Shown: positions 16,788-25,491 of the stretch, one piece after another
Numbering within the stretch: the first letter of the stretch is position 1
Layout: every line of letters begins with the position of its first letter
Assembly (NCBI GenBank): GCA_900299305.1
Contig: OMJJ01000156.1
Coordinates: 1 to 34,543, forward strand
Length of the DNA: 34,543 nt
DNA from: a bacterium
Lineage (GTDB): Bacteria > Armatimonadota > Chthonomonadetes > Chthonomonadales > Chthonomonadaceae
Direction of reading: 5' to 3'
Made by a program: the position numbers and the translations under genes
The notes under the pieces: model-generated
Told to the model about the DNA's origin: nothing
The model's input: only the letters and a program-made list of their open reading frames with translations
Database searches by the model: none

Positions 16788-17852
16788 ATGAAGGGGCTTA
16801 TCCTTAGCGGGGGGCGCGGCACTCGTCTGCGCCCTATCACCTATACCAGTGCCAAGCAACTGGTTCCCGTCGCCAACAAACCCATTCTGTTCTTTGGAAT
16901 CGAATGGATGCGCGAAGCGGGGATTACCGATATTGGGATTATTGTAGGAGACACCCACGCAGAAATCAAAAAGGCTTGCGGCGACGGCTCACGTTGGGGG
17001 GTGAAAATCACCTACATCCACCAAACCGAACCGCTAGGGCTGGCACACGCCGTAGGAACCGCCCAAGAGTACCTTCAAGATTCGCCGTTTGTGGTCTATT
17101 TGGGGGATAACCTTGTCAAAGACGGTATCTCTACTCTCGTAAAAGAGTTTGAAAATGACCGCCCAAACGCGCAGATACTGCTGGCACACGTCAAAAATCC
17201 GCAAGAGTTTGGGGTCGCAGAACTAGAAGGCGATAGGATAGTGCGCCTTGTAGAGAAGCCCAAAGAGCCAAAAAGCGACCTTGCCCTCGTAGGAGTCTAT
17301 ATGTTCGATAGCACCGTATGGGAGGCAATCGCGTCGCTCAAACCCTCTGCACGAGGCGAGTACGAAATCACCGACGCGATACAGTACCTCGTTACTACAG
17401 GCTACAATGTGCGTTCTCATATTGTACAAGGCTGGTGGAAAGATACGGGGCGGCTAGAGGACTTGCTAGAGGCAAATCGCCTTCTCCTAGAGACCCAAGA
17501 GCGTTCTCTAAACGGGGAGATGGACGATGCCTCGAACGCGCAGGGTCGGGTACAGATTGGCAAAGGGACGAAGGTAGTTCGTAGCCAGATACGAGGTCCC
17601 GTCGTTATCGGAGAGAACTGCCTTATCGAAGATGCCTACATTGGGCCCTTTACCAGTATTCAGGACGGCGCACAGGTGGTTGGTAGCGAGGTGGAGCATA
17701 GTATTCTTTTGGAGAATAGCAAGGTGCTTCATATCGGAGGGCGGATGGAAGATAGTCTGCTCGGTAAAGATGTAGAGGTGCGCCGTGATGACCGCAAACC
17801 TCGCGCCTATCGTTTTATGCTAGGTGATAATTCACAGGTGAATGTAATCTAA
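16788..17852 (+). CDS. Glucose-1-phosphate thymidylyltransferase, long form (or related sugar nucleotidyltransferase)
   Basis: Predicted to make dTDP-glucose, or a similar NDP-sugar, from sugar-1-phosphate. The 354-aa protein starts with the nucleotide-binding LSGGRGTRLRPIT loop (about residues 5-17), followed by YTSAKQLVPVANKP, a GDNL metal motif and a VEKP sugar-binding motif. After about residue 240 comes a left-handed beta-helix of hexapeptide-like repeats (IGKGTKV, IRGPVVIGENC, IGPFTSI), which distinguishes this long RmlA/StrD group from short RfbA. The frame extends 5' to 16710 inside sucD, but the start at 16788 fits the family exactly. No rmlB, C or D is nearby, so the sugar pathway cannot be named from context. 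Confidence 0.88.
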   Translation: MKGLILSGGRGTRLRPITYTSAKQLVPVANKPILFFGIEWMREAGITDIGIIVGDTHAEIKKACGDGSRWGVKITYIHQTEPLGLAHAVGTAQEYLQDSPFVVYLGDNLVKDGISTLVKEFENDRPNAQILLAHVKNPQEFGVAELEGDRIVRLVEKPKEPKSDLALVGVYMFDSTVWEAIASLKPSARGEYEITDAIQYLVTTGYNVRSHIVQGWWKDTGRLEDLLEANRLLLETQERSLNGEMDDASNAQGRVQIGKGTKVVRSQIRGPVVIGENCLIEDAYIGPFTSIQDGAQVVGSEVEHSILLENSKVLHIGGRMEDSLLGKDVEVRRDDRKPRAYRFMLGDNSQVNVI

Positions 17853-17873
17853 ATTTGCAAAGGACAACGCGCC

Positions 17874-18959
17874 ATGAAACGCCTTACTGCGTCTCTGTTT
17901 TTGGTTCCGCTACTCTTGTCTGCCTCGTGCCAAAAGGAGGCAGGCACTCCTGCCCCCCCTGCTACCGGTGAAAAGCCCTCCGCTACCACCTCTGCCGCCC
18001 CCAAAATCAAAATCGGCTATGTGCTACACGTACTCAACGATTTTACACAGGTAATCAAGCGTGGAGCCGAAGACGCGGGTAGAGAGTTGGGAGTAGATGT
18101 CGAGGTAGTGGGTCCCTCTTCCCCTGAAGCGACAGAGGCTATCGGAATGTTTGAGAGCATGATTCAAAAGAAGAAAGATGCGCTCATTGTGGTTCCTATG
18201 CCCGGTGATGTGTGGGTAAAGCCCATCAAAGAGGCTACCGATGCAAAGATACCCGTCGCTACCGCCAATATGACCAGTGAGCAGTCTACCTCCGAGTCGT
18301 GGTTTGGGCAAGACGAGTATCAGAGCGGGGTGATTCTTGCTTCTGAGATACGCAAAAGCCTAGAGGCAGAGGGCAAGAAGAGCGGCAAAATTCTTGCAGG
18401 TATCTGTGCGCCTAGTGTAGCCGTGCTACAAGAGCGGTACAAAGGCGTGAAAAAAGGGCTGGAAGGCTCGGCGTATCAGATAACTGACGCGAAAGACGTA
18501 GGGGTAGAGAACACCGCAAACTACTCTGCATGGGAGAACCAAGCAACCGCAAACCCCGATATAGTGGCGGCGGTAGGCTTGTGTTCGATGGATATTCCCA
18601 ACCTCGCCAAGTTGAAAACCCGCTCCCAAGCAAAATGGCTCATTGGCGGCTACGATTTGAACCCAGAGACCCTCGAAGCGGTTAAGTCGGGCAATACCCA
18701 AGTGACACTGGGGCAACACCCCTACCTACAAGGCTACCTGCCAGTACTCGCCCTCGTGCGCCATCTAAAAGACCAGAAGCCGCTACCAAAGGGTTGGGTG
18801 AACGTGGGTACAGAGATTGTCACCAAAGCGAATGTAGACCAAATCCAACCTCGTGAGACCAACCACGAGCAGGAGACCAAATGGTACTCCGACCACATCA
18901 AGAAAAACTTTGGAGATTTGGGCGCACTCGCAAAGCCCCTTCCCAAACTGCACCCGTAA
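17874..18959 (+). CDS. Sugar-type substrate-binding lipoprotein (periplasmic-binding-protein 4 family)
   Basis: A 361-aa lipoprotein that likely captures a sugar or related small ligand outside the inner membrane. The signal peptide ends at lipobox LSASC (C19), followed by a Pro/Ala/Thr linker to about residue 44. The mature domain starts with KIGYVLHVLNDF and has the two-lobed RbsB-like pattern, including DALIVVPMPGDVWVKPIKEA and GGYDLNPETLEAVKSG. No ABC permease or ATPase gene is adjacent. A response regulator starts 20 bases downstream, so it could feed a transporter encoded elsewhere or act as a sensor for the two-component pair. The start has AAGGA nine bases upstream. Confidence 0.85.
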   Translation: MKRLTASLFLVPLLLSASCQKEAGTPAPPATGEKPSATTSAAPKIKIGYVLHVLNDFTQVIKRGAEDAGRELGVDVEVVGPSSPEATEAIGMFESMIQKKKDALIVVPMPGDVWVKPIKEATDAKIPVATANMTSEQSTSESWFGQDEYQSGVILASEIRKSLEAEGKKSGKILAGICAPSVAVLQERYKGVKKGLEGSAYQITDAKDVGVENTANYSAWENQATANPDIVAAVGLCSMDIPNLAKLKTRSQAKWLIGGYDLNPETLEAVKSGNTQVTLGQHPYLQGYLPVLALVRHLKDQKPLPKGWVNVGTEIVTKANVDQIQPRETNHEQETKWYSDHIKKNFGDLGALAKPLPKLHP

Positions 18960-18979
18960 CACAAGAGAGGTAAGACCCC

Positions 18980-19660
18980 ATGCGCGTACTCGTAGTAGAA
19001 GATGAAGAGAAGGTGGCTAGCTTTGTACGAAAAGGGCTAGAGCAGTCCTCCTATACCGTCGATGTTGCCTATAATGGAGAGACGGGGCTAGAGTACGCGC
19101 TTACCAACGACTACGGCATGATAGTTATGGACGTGATGTTGCCGGGACGGGACGGTCTTTCGGTGGTACGAGAGTTACGCGCCAAAGGCTCCACCGTTCC
19201 GGTACTCGCTCTTACCGCACGGGGAGGGCTGGAAGACAGAATTCAAGGGCTAGATAGCGGTTGCGATGACTATCTCCCCAAGCCCTTCGCCTTTGACGAG
19301 CTTTTGGCTCGTATCCGCGCCCTCGTGCGCCGCCAAGCCGGTAGCACAAAAATCACTCAGCTCGAATTTGCCGACCTGAAAATAGACCCCATCGCCCGCA
19401 GAGTAACACGCGGCAACCGCGTCATCGAGCTTACCAACAAAGAGTATGCCCTCCTAGAGACCCTGCTACGCCATCCGGGGCAGGTGTTCACCCGTACTGC
19501 CTTGCTAGAGAATATCTGGGGCTACGACTTCGATGCTGAGAGCAACGTCCTAGAGGTCTATATGAACTTCCTACGCAAGAAGGTAGACAAAGGGGAGGAG
19601 AGTAAACTCCTGCATACCGTGCGCGGCGTAGGATATGTACTGCGTGAGGAGCGGGAGTGA
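18980..19660 (+). CDS. OmpR/PhoB-family response regulator
   Basis: A 226-aa DNA-binding regulator. The receiver domain (about 1-115) has the acidic pocket E7-D8, phospho-acceptor D51 in VMDVMLPG, Thr in ALTAR and Lys in LPKPF. A winged-helix output domain (about 128-222) contains LTNKEYALLETLLRHPGQVFTR and ends VRGVGYVLR. The sequence style is of the CusR/CopR/TctD kind, but the signal cannot be read from it. The kinase gene begins with the first base after the stop codon, so the pair is coupled. Targets are unknown; the PSD1 gene just downstream is one candidate. Confidence 0.94.
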   Translation: MRVLVVEDEEKVASFVRKGLEQSSYTVDVAYNGETGLEYALTNDYGMIVMDVMLPGRDGLSVVRELRAKGSTVPVLALTARGGLEDRIQGLDSGCDDYLPKPFAFDELLARIRALVRRQAGSTKITQLEFADLKIDPIARRVTRGNRVIELTNKEYALLETLLRHPGQVFTRTALLENIWGYDFDAESNVLEVYMNFLRKKVDKGEESKLLHTVRGVGYVLREERE

Positions 19661-21142
19661 GTGGAGCCTTCTGCTTCTGTTCCGCGCTTACCGTTTCTGC
19701 GTAGCTTAAGAGCGCAACTCGCTCTCTGGTACGGGGGAATTCTCGCCTTTACTCTGCTACTACTCTCTGGGTTTACCCTGCTTTTGTTGCGGCAGTACCT
19801 CACCTCCCGCGCCGATGCCGCCCTCGAACTCCACGCCACCGATACCGCCCGTACTATCGCCGCTACCCTCTACCGCTACAACACCGAAAACCCAGGTCGC
19901 CCTCCCTCACCCGATATAGAGAAGTCGTTTATAGATAACAACGACCTACAGTCTTGGGGGCGTTATGTGCAGATAATCAACCCCTACGGCAACCCTGTAG
20001 CCCGTTCGGATGCGCTAAAAACGATACCCCTTCCCCGCTTGGACGAGGCACTACAAGATGGGCTAAATACCAAGACCCGCTTCGATACCGTGCGGAAACT
20101 AGGGGAGTATCCGGTACGAATCGTTACGGTTCCAGTGGTTATGGGGCGAGCCGTTCCCTATTTGGTGCAGGTAGGGGCATCGGTAGAGGGGGTAGATACC
20201 GCTCTCACCCGCGCCGCCAACCTGCTTCTGATTCTGACCCCGTCTGTCTTCCTGATTGCGCTACTCGGCGGCGGCACACTGGTGGGACGTGCGCTTAAAC
20301 CTGTGGATGATATGACTCAAGCCGCCCTGACCATAGAGAGCCGCCGCCTTGATGTTCGTATTGTGCCGCCCCGTACCGACAACGAAATCAGCCGCCTTGC
20401 CTCTGCCCTCAACGAGATGATTGCCCGCCTCGATACCAGTTTCCGACAAATAGAACGCTTCTCCGCCGATGCTTCCCACGAACTCAAGACCCCGCTAACT
20501 ACCATTCGAGGAGAGGCGGAGGTGGCACTCATGGGTACAAAAACCCCCGAAGAGTATAAGCAGACCCTACAAAGCATTATCGAAGAGACTGAACGCCTCT
20601 CTGCGATTGTAACAAACCTGCTCTTGCTCGCCCGTGCCGACGCGAATCAGGTGAAACTGCGCCAAGAAGAGGTGGCTTTAGACGAGATAGCCATGAGCGC
20701 GTATGAGGGAGTGGAGCCACTGGCACGGCGCAAACATATCACCCTCAATATAGCCGAAATGGACGAGACCCCACTGCGCGGCGACTCGCTTTGGCTACAG
20801 CAACTCGCCGCCAACCTCCTCCAAAACGCGGTCAACTACACCCCCGAAGGGGGAAGTGTTACGCTTTCGGTACGGCGGGAAGAGAGCGAGAAGGGGGTAT
20901 TTGCCGTTCTTGCCGTGCAGGACACGGGACAAGGTATCCCCCAAGAGCATCTCGCGCATATCTTTGACCGTTTTTATCGGGTAGACACGGGTAGAAGCAG
21001 AGAGCAAGGGGGAAGCGGCTTAGGGCTAAATATCGTGCGTTGGATTGCCGAGTCGCATGGTGGTACGATAGCGGTAATAAGCCAAGTGGGAAAAGGCTCT
21101 ACCTTTACGGTACATCTACCCATCCAAGAAGAACAGGCATAG
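19661..21142 (+). CDS. Membrane sensor histidine kinase
   Basis: A 493-aa partner of the response regulator just upstream. Two membrane helices (about 26-46 and 186-208) enclose an extracytoplasmic sensor of about 140 residues. This is followed by HAMP (209-262), the HisKA domain with H273 in SADASHELKTP, and the ATPase domain with N box NLLQNAVNYTPEGG, G1 DTGQGIP, F box FDRFYR and G2 GGSGLGLNIV. All catalytic boxes are intact. The GTG start abuts the regulator's TGA and has a GAGGAG ribosome site. The overall form resembles CusS-like kinases, but the sensor lacks an obvious metal-binding His/Met cluster. Confidence 0.94.
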   Translation: MEPSASVPRLPFLRSLRAQLALWYGGILAFTLLLLSGFTLLLLRQYLTSRADAALELHATDTARTIAATLYRYNTENPGRPPSPDIEKSFIDNNDLQSWGRYVQIINPYGNPVARSDALKTIPLPRLDEALQDGLNTKTRFDTVRKLGEYPVRIVTVPVVMGRAVPYLVQVGASVEGVDTALTRAANLLLILTPSVFLIALLGGGTLVGRALKPVDDMTQAALTIESRRLDVRIVPPRTDNEISRLASALNEMIARLDTSFRQIERFSADASHELKTPLTTIRGEAEVALMGTKTPEEYKQTLQSIIEETERLSAIVTNLLLLARADANQVKLRQEEVALDEIAMSAYEGVEPLARRKHITLNIAEMDETPLRGDSLWLQQLAANLLQNAVNYTPEGGSVTLSVRREESEKGVFAVLAVQDTGQGIPQEHLAHIFDRFYRVDTGRSREQGGSGLGLNIVRWIAESHGGTIAVISQVGKGSTFTVHLPIQEEQA

Positions 21143-21227
21143 CGGCAGGAAAAAGTGCTTATCTTGGTGAAATAGAAGGTAGTTTACTAACGGTATTCCT
21201 AACCGCGTTGTTGTGAGGAAAATAGTG

Positions 21228-24200
21228 ATGATGGATACTCTCAAGCCTAGCCTCTGCGCTCTTCTTAGCCTTTTTGTGATACAAGCAGGGGGTGCTACCC
21301 CGCGAAAAGCAGGGACGGTTCCGCCCTCAAAGGTGATGTTTAACCGCGATATTCGCCCCGTTCTCTCGGATAACTGTTTTGCTTGCCACGGTCCCGACAA
21401 AAACAAGCGGCAAGCGAATCTGCGCATTGATATGCCAAACCGTATTATTGGTACAGGAAAGCCCTCCGAAAACGAACTCCTTCGCCGTATCAACCTGCCT
21501 GAAGGCACAGCAGGAAAGATGCCCCCTGCCTCCTTCCATAAAAAGTTGACCCCCGCTCAAAAGCAACTGCTTGTGAGGTGGATACAAGAGGGCGGAAAGT
21601 ATCAGAAACACTGGGCTTATGAGCCGCCGGTGAAAGCCGTTGTGCCTGCGGGGAAAAACGGTATCGACTTTCTTGTCCAACAACACCTGACGGCACGGGG
21701 CTTGCAATCCTCTCCTATCGCAGATAAGCGCACACTGATACGGCGGCTCTCGTTTGACCTGCTTGGACTGCCTCCTACCCCAAATGAGGTTGCCGCGTTT
21801 GTAAAAGATGTCTCTCCCTCTGCCTACCCTAAGCTACTAGATAGGCTTCTATCCAACCCACACTATGGCGAAAGAATGGCTCAGAGCTGGCTGGATGTGG
21901 TGCGTTTTGCCGATACCATAGGGTACCACAGTGACACCCCCCGCAATATATGGCCCTATCGTGATTGGGTGATAAATGCGTTCAACCAAAACAAACCCTT
22001 CGACAGGTTTACGCGAGAGCAGATTGCGGGCGACCTTCTCCCCAATTCCAACCAAGAGAGCCTTGTAGGTTCTGCGTACAACCGCCTTCTGCTTACCACC
22101 GAGGAGGGAGGAGCACAGGCAAAAGACTACGAAGCGCGATATATGACAGACCGTGTGCGAGCCATTGGAACCGTGTGGCTGGGGCAAACGACAGGCTGTT
22201 CCCAGTGCCACGACCATAAGTTCGACCCGCTTACTACACGCGACTTCTACTCGCTAGGTGCCTACTTTGCCGATATAGAGGAGGCAATTATAGGCGCACG
22301 TGAACCCGGTATGAGGGTAATGAACAAGGAGCAGGAGAAAGAGTTAGCACGCCTAAAGGCACGTACTGCCGATTTACAAAAACAGTTGGACAACTCCCCC
22401 CAAGAACTGGCATCTGCACGATTACGTTGGGAAGAGAGTATTCGTGCGATGGCAAAAGACCGTGCAAAGTGGAAGTACTTGCATCCGACAATGGTAGTGG
22501 CACAAAATGGCACTCTGTTAAAAGTCGATGCAGGAGGAACTATCTTAGCAACAGGGGCGAACCCAGACACGAACGTCTATACCGTCAATGTTCGTGCTGA
22601 GGGGCGAGTTGCAGGTTTGCGGATAGACGCACTTCCCGACTCCTCTCTACCCGCAAATGGTCCGGGCAGAGCATCGAACGGTAACTTTGCGCTAACGGAG
22701 GTACAGGCAGAGATAATCAAACCGGGGGCGACACCGCGCACGGTTCTCTTCGCTTCCGCAACCGCCTCTTATGAGCAGGTACTGGTAGCAGAGGGCAATC
22801 CTTATCGGCTTTGGAATGCCGATTCGACGATTGATGGGGATGTCTTGGGGGAAAACTTGGGATGGGCAATCCTACCCGAAACGGGTAAACCACACTTCCT
22901 AGTGCTTACTCCTATGGAAGAGATAACTCTCTCTGGTGACGAAACTCTGCGGATTGTTCTCAAACAGAAGCTTGGGACACAGCATACATTAGGAAAGTTC
23001 CGCATTGCAACCACAGAAGACCCTTCTGCTATTCACTCCCTTGCCCCACAGTGGAAGATACTGAAACCGAGCAGTGTGGAGGCACTCGGTGGTACGCAGC
23101 TAACCATTGAGGCAGACCGCTCAGTGATGGCAAGCGGACCGAACCCAGAGGTCAATACCTACACCTGCACCCTAGAAGGTGCTGGCGACTGGTCTGCCCT
23201 TAAAATTGATGCGCTACCCGATCCAAGGCTTCCTAATAAAGGACCGGGACGGGCACCCAATGGTAATTTTGTAATCACAGAAGTGGTTGCTCAGGTTGTA
23301 AAACCAAACACGCCTCCACGCTCTGTAAACTTCAATGCCGCCTATGCCACCTACGAACAACTCATTGTGACGGCAGGCAATCCGTATAACCTTTGGAGTG
23401 CCGCCTCTGCCATCGACAACGATGTAAAAGGGTCACAGTGGGGGTGGGCAGTTCTACCTGAAGTGGGACGACCGCAATCGCTCCTACTCGTTCCTACCAA
23501 CAAACTCATTCTGTCTGGAGATGAGAAATTGCAGGTCACTATCCGACAGAACTTAGGATTGAATCACACTCTCGGTAAATTGCGTATCTCTGCAACAAAC
23601 GATATGAAGGCGGTCTATGCTGTTGCCCCTCGTTGGATTTCGTTGAAGCCGGGAGCCGTCGCCGCATTAGATGGAACCGAACTCAAGGCGATGCCAGACG
23701 ATTCGGTCATCGCAAGCGGCTCTAATCCGGATAAAAACACCTATACTATCACTGTCTCTCCAAACAGCCCCCTTCATGCGCTGAAAATAGAGGCAATGGC
23801 AGACCCCTCCCTTCCCGGTAAAGGACCAGGACGTGCCCCTAACGGCAACTTCGTTATTACGGAAGTGATAGTGCAGTCGGTAAGACCGGGAGGTGAACCA
23901 CGTCCGCTAAAGATAGCCTTTGCCAAAGCATCATTTGAGCAGTCCATCGTTACCGAAGGAAACCCCTATGGACTTTGGAGTGCCTACTCTGCTATTGATG
24001 GCGACATAAAAGGGGCACAGTGGGGGTGGGCAGTTCTACCCGAAGTGGGTAGGTCGCACTTCCTCTTACTAAACTTGAAGGAGCCGTACACCCCTGAAAA
24101 GGGCGAGCAACTTCAAGTCATTCTGAAACAGAACCTTGGAGTCCAACACACACTTGGAAAGTTCCGCCTCTCCTACACTGCCGATATGCCTCCAGTGTCC

Positions 24201-25460
24201 ATTGCATCCATCAAACCGCCGGATGACATTCAGGATGCCGTTATCATTCCCGCGGATAGGCGCACACAAGAACAAGCAAAAAAAATCGAAGACTACTTCA
24301 AAGACACGGCACCGGAACTTGTCGAATTAAGGGCGCAACTGGCAGTAGCCCGAAAAGCAGTAACGGACTATGAAGGAGCATTACCTCTCTGTCTGGTAAC
24401 GGTTCGGAACGCGAAACCGCGCACAGTACGAGTGCTTCCTCGGGGTAACTTCCTTGATGAAAGCGGCGCAACAGTGCTACCTGCTACCCCTGCCTACCTC
24501 CCCGGTCAAACGGGAGGGAGTCGGCTAGACTTAGCAAACTGGCTCGTTAGCCGCCAAAACCCGCTTACAGCACGCACCATTATGAACCGCCTTTGGAAAC
24601 AGTTCTTTGGAATGGGACTAAGTAAAATTCTGGAAGACCTTGGTGCACAAGGGGAGCCACCCTCCAACCCAGAACTGCTAGACTGGTTGGCTTGCGAGTT
24701 TATGGACAGCGGTTGGGATATTAAGCACATGGTGCGATTGATAGTGAGTAGCGATACCTATAAACAGGTCTCTACCGCAAGCCGAGCATTGCTAGCACGA
24801 GACCCCTATAATAGAGAGATTGCGCGGCAAAGCCGTTTCCGCTTGGATGCAGAGATGGTACGTGATAACGCGCTTGCTATATCTGGCTTACTTAGTTTGA
24901 AGATAGGGGGCCCTAGCGTCAAGCCCTACCAGCCAGACAGATACTGGGAGAACTTAAACTTCCCCGTGCGTGACTATGTTCCCGATATGGGTGAGAACCA
25001 GCATCGGCGCGGACTCTATACATGGTGGCAACGTAGCTTCTTGCACCCCTCCATGCTTGCCTTCGATGCTCCCAGCCGTGAAGAGTGCGCCGCAGAACGT
25101 ACTCGCTCTAACATTCCACAGCAGGCACTCGTTCTGCTCAACGACCCAACCTACATAGAAGCCTGCCATGCCTTTGGTTATCGTATCCTCACACAAGCGA
25201 CAGGAACCCCCAAACAGAGAGTTGCATGGGCTTGGCAACAGGCACTCCAGAGGAACCCGACCCCTGCCGAGTTGAATGCACTGCTGAACGTCTATGATAA
25301 GCAACACGCTATCTATAAGGCAGAACCAAAATCAGCCGAAGCGTTTCTGGGTATAGGGGATACCAAACCTTTGGATAAGAACGACCCTATAGAACTCGCG
25401 GCGTGGTCTCATGTGGCGCGTGTTCTGCTCAATCTACACGAGACTATCGTACGCCCGTAA
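21228..25460 (+). CDS. PSCyt1-PSCyt2-PSD1 cytochrome-like surface protein with triplicated insert
   Basis: A 1,410-aa exported protein of the planctomycete-type cytochrome family. A signal-like N-terminus is followed by PSCyt1 with heme motif C50-FA-C53-H54, PSCyt2 (DUF1549, about 140-350) with a second CxxCH at 324-328, a short Lys/Glu-rich linker, three tandem domains (415-608, 609-802, 803-996), a second charged linker and PSD1 (DUF1553, about 1090-1350). The frame begins 15 bases earlier with GTG; the ATG at 21228 has GAGGAA at proper spacing. Members are usually paired with a DUF1501 protein, as here (32-base gap). Function is unknown; a role in polysaccharide breakdown with redox chemistry has been proposed for such pairs. 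It is longer than usual because of the triplication. Confidence 0.88.
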   Translation: MMDTLKPSLCALLSLFVIQAGGATPRKAGTVPPSKVMFNRDIRPVLSDNCFACHGPDKNKRQANLRIDMPNRIIGTGKPSENELLRRINLPEGTAGKMPPASFHKKLTPAQKQLLVRWIQEGGKYQKHWAYEPPVKAVVPAGKNGIDFLVQQHLTARGLQSSPIADKRTLIRRLSFDLLGLPPTPNEVAAFVKDVSPSAYPKLLDRLLSNPHYGERMAQSWLDVVRFADTIGYHSDTPRNIWPYRDWVINAFNQNKPFDRFTREQIAGDLLPNSNQESLVGSAYNRLLLTTEEGGAQAKDYEARYMTDRVRAIGTVWLGQTTGCSQCHDHKFDPLTTRDFYSLGAYFADIEEAIIGAREPGMRVMNKEQEKELARLKARTADLQKQLDNSPQELASARLRWEESIRAMAKDRAKWKYLHPTMVVAQNGTLLKVDAGGTILATGANPDTNVYTVNVRAEGRVAGLRIDALPDSSLPANGPGRASNGNFALTEVQAEIIKPGATPRTVLFASATASYEQVLVAEGNPYRLWNADSTIDGDVLGENLGWAILPETGKPHFLVLTPMEEITLSGDETLRIVLKQKLGTQHTLGKFRIATTEDPSAIHSLAPQWKILKPSSVEALGGTQLTIEADRSVMASGPNPEVNTYTCTLEGAGDWSALKIDALPDPRLPNKGPGRAPNGNFVITEVVAQVVKPNTPPRSVNFNAAYATYEQLIVTAGNPYNLWSAASAIDNDVKGSQWGWAVLPEVGRPQSLLLVPTNKLILSGDEKLQVTIRQNLGLNHTLGKLRISATNDMKAVYAVAPRWISLKPGAVAALDGTELKAMPDDSVIASGSNPDKNTYTITVSPNSPLHALKIEAMADPSLPGKGPGRAPNGNFVITEVIVQSVRPGGEPRPLKIAFAKASFEQSIVTEGNPYGLWSAYSAIDGDIKGAQWGWAVLPEVGRSHFLLLNLKEPYTPEKGEQLQVILKQNLGVQHTLGKFRLSYTADMPPVSIASIKPPDDIQDAVIIPADRRTQEQAKKIEDYFKDTAPELVELRAQLAVARKAVTDYEGALPLCLVTVRNAKPRTVRVLPRGNFLDESGATVLPATPAYLPGQTGGSRLDLANWLVSRQNPLTARTIMNRLWKQFFGMGLSKILEDLGAQGEPPSNPELLDWLACEFMDSGWDIKHMVRLIVSSDTYKQVSTASRALLARDPYNREIARQSRFRLDAEMVRDNALAISGLLSLKIGGPSVKPYQPDRYWENLNFPVRDYVPDMGENQHRRGLYTWWQRSFLHPSMLAFDAPSREECAAERTRSNIPQQALVLLNDPTYIEACHAFGYRILTQATGTPKQRVAWAWQQALQRNPTPAELNALLNVYDKQHAIYKAEPKSAEAFLGIGDTKPLDKNDPIELAAWSHVARVLLNLHETIVRP
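22470..24215 (+). repeat. Three tandem 582-base in-frame repeats
   Basis: The repeat units begin at the Trp codons at 22470, 23052 and 23634, exactly 582 bases (194 codons) apart. Each encodes, in order, a W-x2-L-x-P start, a G-x-NP-x2-N-x-YT strand, a DALPD-x2-LP-x2-GPGRA-x-NGNF block, E-x-GNPY-x-LW, a GWAVLPE-x-G segment and a closing QNLG-x2-HTLGK-x-R. Units 2 and 3 are closest; both contain the same DNA run CACAGTGGGGGTGGGCAGTT. The conserved blocks look like a beta-sandwich carbohydrate-binding fold, but this is inference. Confidence 0.92.
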
Positions 25461-25491
25461 CCGACCTTGCCAAGTATCAGAGGAACCGACA

